Positions 24,506-37,252 of a stretch of DNA of 64,000 nt are shown here, piece by piece (position 1 is the stretch's first letter; each line of letters begins with the position of its first letter). Source of the DNA: Warburgia ugandensis (Eukaryota > Streptophyta > Magnoliopsida > Canellales > Canellaceae); assembly GCA_035236585.1 (NCBI GenBank), contig CP141126.1, forward strand, positions 65,945,414 through 66,009,413, given 5' to 3'. A program made the translations under genes and the position numbers. Under the pieces are notes generated by a model. That model saw only the letters and a program-made list of their open reading frames with translations. It was not told the DNA's origin and made no database searches.

Positions 24506-25352
24506 CTATAGTGACAACCAAGAGTTAGTAACCCTTGAGTCATCTTTGTTTTAATTTTAACATGTATGCTACCTTGGATGTATTTTGTGGTGAAGGTCAG
24601 TCGGATTGAATGTTGAAGTTGAGTTATGGATAGTGGGCACCATTTATTTCCATGTGTTTACTTTTGATTGTATGTTGCGCACTAAGTCGTAAGCAAATTT
24701 ATGAAATAATGAAAGTGATTTCATGGACATCTTCTTGTTGAATGGTTTAAATTTATTTTCCATATGATGTTGCATTCAATTTTAGTTTGATTAAAGTTAT
24801 TCCATGCATACTCGCCAATAGATCATACACATCTTTCTTATTTAATTCCAATAGTCAACTTCCATTTTGTCTTGTGTCTCATAATTCCATGATCATGCAT
24901 TGCCCAGTTTCTTTATTTTAGTTTAGATGATATCTTGTTAAGATTCCATGTGCACCATTATAAATACCATGCACACCATGTTAAATTTTGTTCCCATAGT
25001 TTGCTATTTTTGTTGATTAGGTTAGTTCATGTTTAGGTTTCCTTAATCATTGCCTATGTTTAGTTGCATATTAGAGTAGTTTTGGCTAGCTTCTAAGTTT
25101 AGTTTTAAGATGTTTTATTTTTACAAAGTTTCTTTTAGTTGTAGTTTCTAATTCTCTGCATGTTTCTATTTCCACGTACTTTTAAATTCCTAGGTTAATC
25201 AAATACAATCTTTCTTTGGCTAAGATAAGCAACCTAAATAATTTCCAACCATATACAAATATGTGAGATTCCTCATAGGATTGACCTCACTTGCATATAA
25301 TTACTACATTGATTTGTGTGCTTATAAGTAATATTAATTCTACCACAGGTTA

Positions 25353-26177
25353 TGATAAGACGGTTTTTATCCTTATAGTGCAATTGTTAGCTGCAACTTG
25401 GTTATATGGTTTTTGAATATCAGGATTCAAACAAACATATGGGCTATTAGTAAATAGTTATCAATTATTCATAATTGGTCAACATCATTGAAAGATTTGT
25501 GGCCTCTCATATGGCATTTATGAACAAAGTCTATAAAAATATCTATGACACAATGATATTTCCTTTTGGCCAATCATGTTAAAATAGGAAATAGAATATA
25601 ATTGATGCTACAAGCTTAAAAACATGGGAGATGTGTTTATATCCACTTCATGAGTAACCCAATGATACAAATACTTGAGTGTGCCACTAGGAATGATGGT
25701 TGTGTTCCTATACAAATGATTTTTTATCCATGAAGAATTTTTTGAGTATCTTTGGTTCAAAGTAGGTTGATATATGAATCTAGGTGCAACTGATGTAACC
25801 CTGTGAATCAATATGGCTAATTCTTGCACTACCTAACTACTATGAAATAAATTTTAGAGGGTTTAGTCAATTTTTCTAATGATAGACTACGTGACTATTT
25901 TGAATGGAATGTTGTTAAAGCATATTGGAGCCTATTTATTCAATTTGAGTAATATAAGTACATTTTGTTCTAATATAAGATGGGATTCTACAATTGCAAA
26001 TGGAAGCTGAGTAATTAATCTAATTAGTCAATTCTAAATAAATTTATGAGAACTAGCATGTGTCAATGACTTCCATTACAGGCTTTAAGACTCAAAATAA
26101 ACTGAGTTAATGATATGATGGCTTTTTAATTAAGAGTTTACCCTAGAAATTGTGAAGCCTTGAGTGGCAACTTTGTA
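25353..26177. other. Unassigned AT-rich stretch
   Basis: About 0.8 kb continues the sequence interrupted by the solo LTR-B. No gene, terminal repeat or tandem structure is recognisable. A 73-codon minus-strand frame at 25608-25829 matches nothing I know. The stretch ends at the CACTA terminus. Confidence 0.4.
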
Positions 26178-27020
26178 CACTACAAAAATTGGTGTTTTCT
26201 AAGATGGAAAAAGAAGACACTTATTAAGAAACCACCTTATTAAAATAAATCTAAGATAGCTACAAAAACCTATCTTATATAGTATAATCTAATAAGATAG
26301 TTTCTCAAAAGTCATCTTAGAAGTCATTGGAGGGAGTTAAAGATTTTCATTTTTTTGGACGAACTTAATAAGATCGTCAAAAGAAATTGTTGTAGAAAAG
26401 GAAAAAATACAATGATTGGAAAAAAGTGACTCAACAAAATGCCCAAAAAAGGACGATTAGAAAAAATTGTCTTAATAGAAAGCAAAAATAAGATGGTTAG
26501 AAAAAATCATCTTTAAGAAAAGGATTAAAAAAAAAGATGATTAGAAAAAAATAATCTTAAAAATGGAAAATTTAAGATTGTTAAACAAAGCTATCTTGAA
26601 AGAAGGAAAAAATAAGATGGCTAGAAAAAACCATCTTAGAAAAGGGCAAAAATAAAACAATTAGAAAAAATCATCTTAAAAAAGAGGTAAAAAAAAAGAG
26701 CATTATCAAAACCGTCCTAAAGTATTATCTAAATTGGAGCATTTTTAAGATGGCGAAAAACATATATCTAAGATGGTTTAAAAACTATCTTCTATCTAGT
26801 AATCTTAGAAAAGCAGTTGAAAATAAGACAGTTTTAGAAACCTTCTTAGAAATTTTTGAAAGCCATTTTTCAAGATTAGTCATCTAAAAAAACTTTTAAA
26901 GATGGTTTTGTAAAGTGTTTTTAAAAGTTTTTTCTACCTTTTGAGTTGGTTTTAGAAATTGTCTTAAAAGTTCTTTTCAAGATGGTTATTTTATAACCAT
27001 CTTTAAAAAGTCTGTATATA
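26178..27020. repeat. CACTA terminus and subterminal hairpin repeats
   Basis: After CACTACAAAAATTGG come many variants of a short inverted repeat, aagatggtt-agaaaaa-atcatctt, for example near 26490, 26540, 26620 and 26660, as well as single aagatgg/ccatctt half-sites to 27005. In CACTA elements such repeats are the binding sites of the TnpA-type protein. The preceding three bases GTA could be the left half of a 3-bp target duplication; the right half is lost. Confidence 0.8.
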
Positions 27021-28849
27021 GACGAGTTCCTACCATTACAATATTCATCCATATCTTCACATTTAATATAAAAAGTCAACATTCACATTCAACATCGATC
27101 TCTTCATGCTATTACAACCTTCATGCAATCTTCCACAATTCCAACATCACATTTGATATAAAAAACTCAAAGGCATGAAAAAAAAAAAATTCACAAGTGA
27201 AGACTTACATTCACACCTCTCGATGCACACCCATTTACTTCCACACTCCAATATTCTTTCACTCATCTTCACTCTTAGATAAACAAACTACATATACTTC
27301 AAGAAAATAAAAAATACAAGAAACAGCAACATTTACAATTTAAATGAAGAAGTTTTGTATTAATTAATGTAAAAATTTACATTGAAATACACAATCTTTG
27401 GTAGGGTGGAAGTACTAATCAGTCGAAGTTGAATTTCATTACATACTCAACCATTAACGTCTTAATTTGTCCAGATCTACTAGGGAGTAATCCTTGCTTC
27501 CCTAATCAAGCAACACTAGTGCCTACAGGACAACGTATTTAATTAGTTTACTATTTATAAATATACTATATAATAAAATATTATTTCATATAGCCAACCC
27601 CAATCATTGTGGAAAATGTAAGATGATGACCAATAAAGTGTCTTACCTTTCTCAATTATTGAAGCTTAACACCATTGTGTATTAGGGTTTTCATGTATCT
27701 TAAAACAAAGTATCCACATGCCCAATTTAATTATTGTCCAATGCACTAACAAAGAAAACAAAATGGTTTAAAAAATATCATAACTAATTGTAACTTCAAT
27801 TTACATATAGAGTAATTAACTAGGATTCCTTACCTTGGCCTTCTTTTGTGTGACTTTTGATGGGCTCCTAGTCTCAATTATTTTTTCCTGTTTATATCAT
27901 ACACTTCAAATTTATAATTAAAATGCATTAGTTATAAATAAAAGATTAGTTACCAGTTATTGAACTATTGTAATACATGATAAGATTAAAAACTTACTCA
28001 TTAATGATGTCTGTCAATGAGGCACAAATGTACCCTCCATAATAATCAAAAGATAATGCATGCCCACCATGCACATTGAGAACCACATCATGTAATGAGA
28101 CCTACATGCACTATCATATGAATTATAATTAAAGTTCACAATCCTTAAAATTATATGTGTGTGCGTGTGTGTATATAATATATTTTAATAGAACTAGTTA
28201 AAACTTAAACACTACTTTAGGAAATTATTAAGCATGATAATATAAATTGTTATAATATAAAGTATTTATTTTTACGAGAATTGTTTGAAGCAAGTTAGCT
28301 CAACTAGTTATAGAGTGGGTATGAGTGATTCAGGTCTATAGTTAAAGTCTTAAAAGTGACTAGCAAGTAGACTTTTTATAGGAAAATCCTTAACCAGGAC
28401 AAGGGGGATGTCCATGTGCTATGGATCCACCTAATTTGGATGTTTACATTGATTAGAAAATTAGGATAAGTCAGAATAAAAAGAAAATAGTAAGATTTAA
28501 TATGATTGAGAAACATATAAAGAATCCTAGAAAATCAAAAGTCAACATATGATTTGTATCTATAGTATAATGAGATAGAGGCCTAAGATCCTTTAGATCA
28601 AGGAAGGGAAAAAGATCATATCTATGAAACATAAGATGTGAAAGAACTAGATATGAGTGTTGAAGGATAGGAAAGAAAGGGTTCAACCACAATGGCAATA
28701 AGCCAGGACATCCCCATATAGTGTAGGACATCCTGGGGTAGATAGAGAGAAAGAAAGTGAAAAAACAAGTGAGAGAGAAAGAAGGAGAAGAAGAGCAAGG
28801 AAGGATGCACTTAGAGCTTCTTTGGAACACAAAGTTTTGGGAAAGAAGA
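27021..28849. other. CACTA interior between subterminal repeats and solo LTR
   Basis: Apart from the Ulp1 exon this is AT-rich, intron-like sequence with a short (GT)n at about 28155. The longest open frame (28471-28884, minus, 137 codons) is rich in Ser, Leu and Phe from a purine-rich plus strand, crosses the LTR boundary at 28850 and resembles no protein, so I do not call it a gene. Confidence 0.5.
27661..27746 (-). pseudogene. Ulp1-type (C48) cysteine-protease exon of the CACTA element
   Basis: One minus-strand frame reads LNWACGYFVLRYMKTLI, the hallmark around the catalytic cysteine of Ulp1/SENP proteases (usually W/E-C-G-Y-Y-V-x-R-Y-M-K), here with Cys codon at 27716-27718. A stop lies four residues before this motif, and the upstream side carries TTGTTAG, a good splice acceptor. 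Ulp1 domains are known as the C-terminal part of accessory genes in plant CACTA and Mutator elements. The catalytic His and Asp exons should lie at higher coordinates; a readable minus-strand stretch at 28015-28105 (DVVLNVHGGHALSFDYYGG) is unassigned. The copy is not functional. Confidence 0.65.
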
Positions 28850-31106
28850 TGTGACACCCTGAGTTTTTCATGAAAATTTTTCACATTTATTTGAAAAGAT
28901 CCTCTAAATTTTAAAATACTAAAACAGTGAAAGATTTTTCTTTGAAATTCATTTTACCAAAAATCCGAATGTCACCTTTAAGCTCACACTTTACATATAT
29001 ATATATATATATATAGTTTTCTAAAAGATAGACATGCATTTCTTAAAAACAAGATCCATCTAGTGGTTCACGTGTACAGCCCATAACAATATATTAAATG
29101 TCCAATATCACAATTCAAATGACTAACTATACAATACAAAAGCTTTCATAAAATGTATACTTGAGCACAGAAGTATGGTTGCTGGATTCCTCTTCTTGTG
29201 TACATCTTCTCCTATCTATCTATATTTGAGATATTATAAACATAAAACATTTACAATATCTCAGCAAGCTATGCTTGGTAGGGGAGTTTAAGAAGCATGC
29301 TAAATCTTAAGATACATTAATTATTCCATAGTAATTAGAGTATTCATTTTCATAGCAATTTTATTGAATGGGATTTACTGTATGTTTCACATTTCAATAA
29401 TCCATTTATAAACTAAATATCTACATGTTTCATAATCATTAACAATTCATTGATAAATCAATTATTAACATGTCTCATAATTATCAATATATCTACATGT
29501 TTCATAATTATCAAGCATCTTTAATTATTATTTGTTATCTAAATAAACTAATCCAATTCCATGAACCATACTCTGCATAACAGTTCTACCCATTCATATA
29601 ACCATACGAAACTTCTATGAAATTACGCCCTCAATCATATACATATAACATACATACACATATATAGAAATTGTTAAAAGACATACAAAATTATGAATAT
29701 AATCAATATCATCTAATTTACATTCTCATACTATACTAGGTTTCAAAATCCTACCCCTCATCATGTGGGGTTCATAATCAACCAGCCTCTACTGGTATAT
29801 CAATATAATCCTCATGCTCTCACTATATCGAGTCCACAATCCTCCAATCATTGCTGGAAAAATAATATAAGGCATCTCATCATGCCATATCATATAAGGC
29901 ATCTCATACTACCATCATATAAGCACCATAGTGCATCAAATATAAGGACTATTATACCGCAGTCTAAATCCGTACAACACGCCTGGAGAACTGCATAATA
30001 ATCCACTGATACTAACTATGAAAATAACAAAATCCATGTCTACATGGGAGGACCATGGCTATCAGAGTGGTGGCCTTCCTATGATTGCCCCACCCAATAT
30101 GTAACCCTCATTGGGCATGGTATCCATCATATAATAAATTTCAGAGAGTAGGTGACCAAACCCTACAACTCTCCTAACATAGCATCCCTAGGCCTATACC
30201 TGTCTAAATCAAAACTCTCAGGCCACCAAGCCTAGATGTAAAATAATCATAATAGCAGGCAATTAGCCTGTTCATATATTTCATAATAAGAATAGCATCC
30301 TCACTTATTTGGTGATAACCCACCAAGGATGTATCCTATAAACCTAGACTCATACATCATCAATACTGACATGGTACCCATGTATGATAAAAATCATTTC
30401 ACAATTCACATACATGATGTACAAGTCATAAGCATCAATTATAACATGCAATTTTTTAATTAACATTATTTCATCATTTCAATTTAAAATAGGTCGAAAA
30501 TCAATCATACCATTTTAGTTTCATAACATTCTTAATTAGAAATAAGATCATGTTTAGAACATGCATCTTATTATTTAGACAAGCCGTCTTAAATTTTCAC
30601 CTACCTTGTGTAACCCATTCATCCGATTCTACTAGCTTTAATCACACCTTCTTCATGATTGACCCCTCGTGCTTCCATCTATACAATGCATAAAAACTCT
30701 TTTCTTAATAAATTCACATACACAGAGATATTTAGATTTAATTATGATCATAATTTTAAGAATCTGATGCAATCCAAGGCTTGGATCATCATTACCGGAT
30801 CTTTACATGGACAATCAAGACTCATGTGAGTTGATCAGGGCTTCTGTGGATGTCTATTCCTAGTTTAGGGTTGGGATCTACAGTTGGATCTATGTGGACA
30901 TCTGAATTGCATTTTCCATCAGATTACATGGTTAGATTTAACTAATTTAAGGGTTTGCATTAGTTGGATTGGCCACTTCCAGCTTTGGATTGATGATTGG
31001 AACTCATCTGTGGGGTCTAATCGTCGATCTGACATCAACAATTCCAAAATTTCAATTTCATATAATAACGCCCAGAATAGTATTTACTAAATTTGGGGTT
31101 GTTACA
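28850..31106 (-). repeat. Solo LTR-A with perfect 5-bp target duplication
   Basis: It begins TGTGACACCCTGAG and ends GGGGTTGTTACA, with GAAGA on both sides (28845-28849 and 31107-31111). It is in reverse orientation relative to the LTR-A at 4-5 kb: 'cagcaagctatgcttggtagggg' near 29264 is the reverse complement of the block at 5235-5260. The middle part (29990-30200) mirrors 4680-4870. It is 2,257 bp, about half the 3' LTR-A of the outer element, so it is a shorter subfamily. No PBS or PPT adjoins it. It contains a (TA)n run at 28997-29015. Confidence 0.88.
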
Positions 31107-31111
31107 GAAGA

Positions 31112-33479
31112 TGGTAGAAGAACGAATTAGTCAACAAAGTAGGGAATCAAGACCATCCCTAAACTAATTAGTTTTTCATTAGAATAGATTAAAAAAAAAA
31201 ACGCTTGTTTTGAAAATCTAAATGTGGCACACAGTGTTTAGGTTTGAATTAAACCTTTATCATTTTTTTATCCTCTTCCATCAAGAAATATGAGCATGAG
31301 CCATGACAAATTTTTGGATTTGTGTTGGAGTTTCAATTCAACAATACCATGCGCAATTCCCTATAAGAGATTTCTCCCATTTTGATTTTTGAATCTAATA
31401 TTATGCATCTCATCCATGGTTGGTCATATGGACTATGCGCATCTTGTATGCTAAGTGTTATAATCTTGAATGGCTTGCTAATCTAGGTCAAGAGCACTTC
31501 CCATGTTTGGTATTTCAATTGATTTTAGCCTTTGAATTACATCTGTAGATGGTGCCTATTTTAATTTGAAATCTGAACACTTACATCCATTGATTTGTAT
31601 ATGTAAGTAATAAGCTTGTTTCTAGTTTCATTTTAACCATTGAATGTTTATCAAAATTGGGTGCCTATCTCTAATATGAACATGGTGGACCTCAACCCTT
31701 GACTTCATTTAAATGAAACACATATTTGAAAGTAGGTATGGTTGTTTCATTTATCATTGATTTTCTTATATACAATGTTGTGCCTATTTTCATAAATGAA
31801 TTGGTTGTTCTTAACTATTGGATTGTATACTTGTATTTTGCCTACTTCTAACTTAGGTTTGACCAATTTTAACCATTGACCATTACATGTATATAGCACC
31901 TATTTCTAACCTAAATCTAAATGATTTTGACCACCAATTTTCATATGTAGATTGTGCTTATTTTCATCTTAGTTTTTATCAAATTTAACCATTGATTTTC
32001 AAGTATAGATTGCTCTTATTTTTAGTCTAGATCTGTACTATTTTGAATTACTGATTTTCATATACAACAATATGCCTATTCCTAACTTAGATATCATCAA
32101 TTGTCACACATATGTTCTTCCTAGTTCTAGCATGGTTTTGGATGATTTTGATCATTGATTTTCATGTATATTTAGCACTATATCTAGTATAACTTTTGAT
32201 TGATTTTCATTGGTTATAGAGCCTACATCCAACCTTGTTTAAGCTTATTTTGGCCACTGATTAATGTTCATATCTATCACCTATTACCAGAAATGTTTGG
32301 TTGATTTTGACTGTGGATCGACATCTACTTATAACACCTATCACCAGCTCAATTCTATTTGATTTTCACCATTGATCATTGTCTTACCTAGTTCATGTTA
32401 CTAGTTAAATCTTATTTGATTATGACTATGATCTTGCATTAATATGCATATATTACATATGATTGTCACTTATCTCAACCATGTTTGATTGATTTTGGTC
32501 AATGGGCATTTTATACAAGCAATCATGGAAAGTGGACTATTTGATCCATTGTAAGTGAATAATATATCATGTGTACAAATTTGGAAATTTGAACTAGTTG
32601 ATTTGTTTTAAGTAAATGATGCTATAATATGTAAACTAATCATAGTTGAGTTGTAGACTTACAAAAGCTGAGAATGTAGACTTGTGTGGCATCCATGGCT
32701 GAACGTAGCAAGATGTCGATCCTCTACATGTAAAGTATATCCTTCTATTTGTGGACATGGACTAACATCTTGATCATCCTCAAGGATATTGACCATTGCT
32801 TATATGGGTATGTGATAGGACACTACCACTCAATGATATGATAAGATATGTTATGATATACTACTATTTAACCAATATTTTTTAACATATTTGCACTTGT
32901 ACGATTTTAGGAAAATTTTCTAATGGTTTAGAAATTACAAGATTTCATAAATGCATAAATTGTCTGCATTGTTTATTTCACATTTACATAAAAACTATGT
33001 TTTTTAAATTGTTGGATTAGGCATGTTCCTATTGAGTCATCATACTCACCCCCACAAACAATTTTAAGTAAAGCAAAAGAGAACTAGATAGGCTTTGCAC
33101 TTGAAGAGTTGAGGGTATGAATTAAAAATACAAAAGAGAATAATGTAGTTATACATTTTGTTATTGTCAACAATACTGGCTTTGAACAATTTTGAGAATG
33201 TACTAAGACAAGAGACATTGCAAAACTAAGTCTAAGTTGTGGTTTAATTTTAGGTATTTATTTGTTTGAGCTTTGATCAGTGTGCCTTAGAATGATATGC
33301 TTTTGTTCCACTATTATATGTGAATGTCTTTAAAGGTGATGTTGGTCAGAAGGGTTGATTTGAAAAGAAAATATTATGTTTTCAAAATATTTATTAAAAA
33401 AATCCTACAAGAATCTTATTTATAACTTTTATTTCAAAAAAATTCATTTATGAAAACCCGATGGAGCAATCCTTGTAGA
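31112..33479. other. CACTA interior, mainly degenerate minisatellite
   Basis: No coding sequence was recognised. About 1 kb of it (31500-32530) is the degenerate ~58-bp repeat listed separately. The remainder is AT-rich and may be intron of the CACTA accessory gene, since exons of that gene lie on both sides on the minus strand. Confidence 0.5.
31500..32530. repeat. Degenerate ~58-bp minisatellite, roughly 17 units
   Basis: A unit of the form 'accattgattttcatatgtag' followed by 'tagcacctatttctaacctag' and 'ttgattttg' repeats with spacing of 56-59 bp. Clear unit starts are at about 31930, 31988, 32047, 32103, 32252, 32309 and 32367. Units differ at roughly a quarter to a third of positions, so the array is old. 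It has no relation to the SSRs elsewhere in the window. Confidence 0.7.
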
Positions 33480-35790
33480 ATTTCATTGACTTGCATCTCC
33501 ATGGACCATTGTTTCCTTACTCCATGAATGTTAGTAGAGTCAAGGAATTTCTAAAATGCTCGACCTCTAATCTCTATTTTACCATATAGGTACTTGCAAA
33601 AAAAGAAATAATTATTACTTATCATTGCTTATTAATAAGTAATGTTAATATTGAATTAGATATTTGCTTACTTGATATAGGAGACAATGTGCATGTATTC
33701 AAGCTCATCCCATTTACAAACCCTTACAAGATCCTCTCCGATGAGTGGTAATTCAAGTGTGTCATTGTCAACCACTCTGGGTTTACTAGCATAGGGTTGA
33801 TTATCGTATCTTCATTAATGAGCTTGTAGAAGGTCCTCAAGTTTAGAGGCATGTCACATGGAACTTCCAATTGATCCCTAGGCTGATGTTATAAAGTAGT
33901 AAAAATTATTAATTAATATAAAAAATTTCATTGGAGACATTCAATTTTGTCATAAAAATAAACATAAACACTAATACTAATTGGATCACTCTGATGATGG
34001 ATGTTGGTGAGGAGGAGATGGTGAGCCTCAATGGGATGCTGTTGCTTCTGATTAAATTGGATGCGAATAATAAATAATTAAATTGAGGTCTCTAAAATAA
34101 TGTTCTTGAAGATGGTGGTATGACAATATATATACCTTGGATTTTTCAAGAATGATTTATAGTTTTGGCCAAGCTATATGATATCCAATGACCTCCCAAT
34201 GGTATAAATGTTGTTAACTTCCATTGGCCACGGTACACAGATATCCTCTTAACATGCCGTAGTAATACACATATGCTTTATGTGTGCTACCATCAACAAT
34301 CCATGTAAAATGGGAGTCTAAATCTAATACCATGCACTAATAATGATGATGTTGTCAATGTAATTCAAGGTCAACCTGCATTGACCCATCTACAAATCAA
34401 AAATACTGAATACATAAGAATGGATGAGTTAGGACAATTAATTGGACAATGAAAAAGTAAACATGTGTGTGTGTGTCCTTGGACAAATTTTCTCAAGTAA
34501 AGGGTGTAGGCAACACTTCTTGAGGCAGCTCTTCCTGATCTTCTTGAGTAGGAGAATTGTAGCTTGTGCGTGACTAGGGTTCAAGGGTAGTAGGAGCTAA
34601 CTCTTGACCTCTCATATTTTAGAACTTCCCCATTAAATCTAGCTTTAACTACTCATACATCTCTTTTCTAAGCTGTGTTTTTAACTGCTCCTACATCTTC
34701 TTCTTGTCAACTTTAGGTTGGTATTGATTGTTAAAGTATTTCAAAGGAATAATAGTGTGCCCTTGGACCCTTACTTGGCCAAGGTATTTCACCTTGTTGC
34801 CAAAGCACCATATAGGATGTTCTCCTTTGTAGCAGTGCTACTTAGAGTTCCTATAGATGCCATTTTTTAGGTCAACTCACTTATTATTCAAGAAATAACT
34901 TTTGCGACAACTTCATTTTTGTAGATTTAGGCTTTACTCCCCTCCAAATGTACCATTTTCCATAGGACAATGTTGTTAGTGAGATTAGTAGTCATAGGTT
35001 TTTTTTTTTTTTTGCTGTCAACAAAAAGACTAAAGTAAGTTAATAAATTTTAACTACCATGTACATAGAAAGAAATGAACTCTCACAAGTATTTACCTCT
35101 TATTCTTCCCACCTAGATAGGTGGTACTACATATGATTGATCACATGCACCTTTCTCCCTTGAGCTACCTTTGTCTATATTTGATGCAATGAAAAGTAAT
35201 TGAGCACAGTCGTAGGTTATAATGAATTCAATCAACCCTTAGTTTATCACATACCTCAAATTCAAGAGACAAGCAGCATTGTACAAATTCATTCCATAAA
35301 TCTTGGTCAATGATGCCAGAATATAAATCAAGGGCTGTGTATAACCTTAATAGATCATCTACAAGTGGATATATGAAGTTGCTTGAAAGGTATCTCTTCC
35401 ATTTTCTCTAGCTCGACCAGCTCCTTGCAAGCATGCTTCTTCTTACCATCAAAGACTTCAAAGGCAAACTACATAGTAGTAACAAACACATTACTCTATT
35501 TGGAAATAACAAGATAAGGTATGTATTATAGTATACAAAGCATTTACATACCTTCACCATCTCCCATATTGAATCTTTAATTGATGGTGACACTTATTCA
35601 ATCATCACAGGTAATAGACATCATGCTTCTTACTATGTAACAAATGTAACTTATATAGTTGGCTACATGGTCACCTATCTCTTGCCCCTTACTGTTGTAC
35701 TGGGCAACATTTTTTATTCTTTTTTACTTTATCTTATGAGGGCTACTCGATTTGGGTTATTCTTCATGTTATTGATTTTCTTCATACTCC
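33480..35790 (-). pseudogene. CACTA TnpA-like accessory gene, multi-exon, decayed
   Basis: Minus-strand segments follow the order of plant CACTA second genes. 35.58-35.79 kb gives AQYNSKGQEIGDHVANYI and then SIKDSIWEMVK, matching the conserved N-terminal region (glycine-glutamine-proline-like block, then an acidic-tryptophan helix). 35.08-35.2 kb corresponds to the RAK..H..G.AKLE-type exon. 34.5-35.0 kb gives GTLSSTATKENILYGALA, a hallmark of these proteins. 33.68-33.9 kb gives DQLEVPCDMP and GEDLVRVCKWDELEYM. Several stops and frameshifts are present. The plus-strand fragment at 63189-63960 is a second copy of two of these exons. In active CACTA elements this protein binds subterminal repeats such as those at 26178-27020. 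Confidence 0.7.
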
Positions 35791-37252
35791 ATTTGTCCTA
35801 CACAAGGCAAAACAATTAATTTAAAACAAACAATAAAAAATCACTCATCTATTCAATTTGTTCAACTATTCATTCAATTTCATTCTAAAACAATTCATTA
35901 ACAATATGTCATAAAACAACAATTATTTTCAAAACCACAATCTCATTGAAAAGGGTCATTATAGGTGTAAACATGCACAAACATTTCAATGTTCTATCTA
36001 GCATAGTTAAATTATGCTAATAATGTGTCTACACTACTCTTATTCTCTATATTCTCTTGAGTAAAATGCAGCTTCTACTAGCTAGCACTATTTGAAATCT
36101 CCTTTTTCAAGTAAAGAACATTCATTTTACTCAGAACAATAACATTAACTAACAACAGAAATCCATCAAAAATATCCCAATTTGGATTCTTGTATTTCAC
36201 TAACAATTACATAAAGTTCCTCTAATTCTAGGAGAAAATTTTTGTGAAGATGAAAATTATTGAATTTTTTAGCTAATGCATAAAATAACAATTCTTTTCA
36301 AAATTACAATTTAGGTGAAAAGAGTCATTATAGGTCATAATGTAACAATTCATTTCCTAATGAAGCTTTTCTAATCCAAGTACTTGTGATACACACATTC
36401 TTAAGCCAATCTTGCACATCAAAATAGGCGTCCTAGCAAAAACATTTCACAAATTATATTTACTCTAGAAGCCATAAATGTACATGTTTAAGATCTCAAT
36501 GTGAAACAAACATATACCCTACAGTCATATTATCAAACTCACACCATATAAAGACACAATTACATAATAAATTAGATGACTCACAGTAGAAATTTATAAT
36601 TAATAACCTAAGTAATTGTTAAATAGCTAGATTGTACATTAACTAGACTCCATGGATAGCAAACTACTCTGTAGACTAGGCATGGTTGTCTATTCCTAAG
36701 AATCAATCTTGAAATAGAATTAAATACTTTTGAGATTCAAGAAATGAATTGCATGATTATCTGCTTCAATTCAAAACCAAGCTGAGGTATTTCTTCTAGA
36801 ATCCATTATTTCTAGCAATGTAATTGAAATGCATGTTTTTATCCACTAATAAAACATTACCAATAGCAAAACCTCAATTCATCCCAAAATTTGAATAAAA
36901 TAATAAAAAAGTAAAAATGATACCCAAGGATTTAAGAAATCATTAGCTACAAATGCTTAAGCTATTTCAAATTAAAAATCATATAATTCATGCAATTAAC
37001 CCAACTATCAATCATACAAAACTAGTTATAATTCTTGAATTTTTATTGTCATAAGCATAAAGGTTCTAATTAGGAATCATATTACAAAAACTACTGACTC
37101 ATTCCACAAGAATGATCCAAAATTTCAAGACTAGAAGTAGAACTAGCCGATTTCATCATTCAAACATAAACATGGTCCCAGATAAAAAAAATAGTTTGGT
37201 TTTAACTTACTCTCGATGGGCAATCATAGCATATGAAAATTAGGAATGTATT
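35791..37252. other. Unassigned AT-rich stretch
   Basis: About 1.5 kb of strongly AT-rich sequence upstream (in minus sense) of the TnpA-like gene. No coding motif, LTR edge or tandem repeat was recognised. It is probably CACTA noncoding DNA. Confidence 0.4.

Larger units (their letters stand above)
22995..25347 (+). repeat. Solo LTR-B (Athila-like), plus orientation
   Basis: It starts TCATAAGTATTCAA, against TGATAAGTGTTTAA for the Athila-like LTR read on its own strand at 43435. It shares the following blocks: a tract with 'aaaagtttgatatttt', then 'ctatagtaagtatgtgattt', then 'tctaggaattaattag'. It ends 'ttataagtaatattaattctaccaca', against 'actacaaca' endings at 40696 and 54419. Neither PBS nor PPT adjoins it. 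The flanks are GGTAA (22990-22994) and GGTTA (25348-25352), a four-of-five target duplication. A solo LTR formed by recombination is the simplest reading. The 91-codon frame at 23655-23930 shows no family resemblance. Confidence 0.7.

Noticed and set aside
28471..28884. 137-codon minus-strand frame rich in Phe, Leu and Ser
   Set aside because: It crosses the solo LTR boundary at 28850 and follows from a purine-rich plus strand. It is not a credible membrane-protein gene.
31500..32530. CRISPR-like array
   Set aside because: The ~58-bp units are contiguous and diverged without unique spacers, and the context is a plant nuclear genome.
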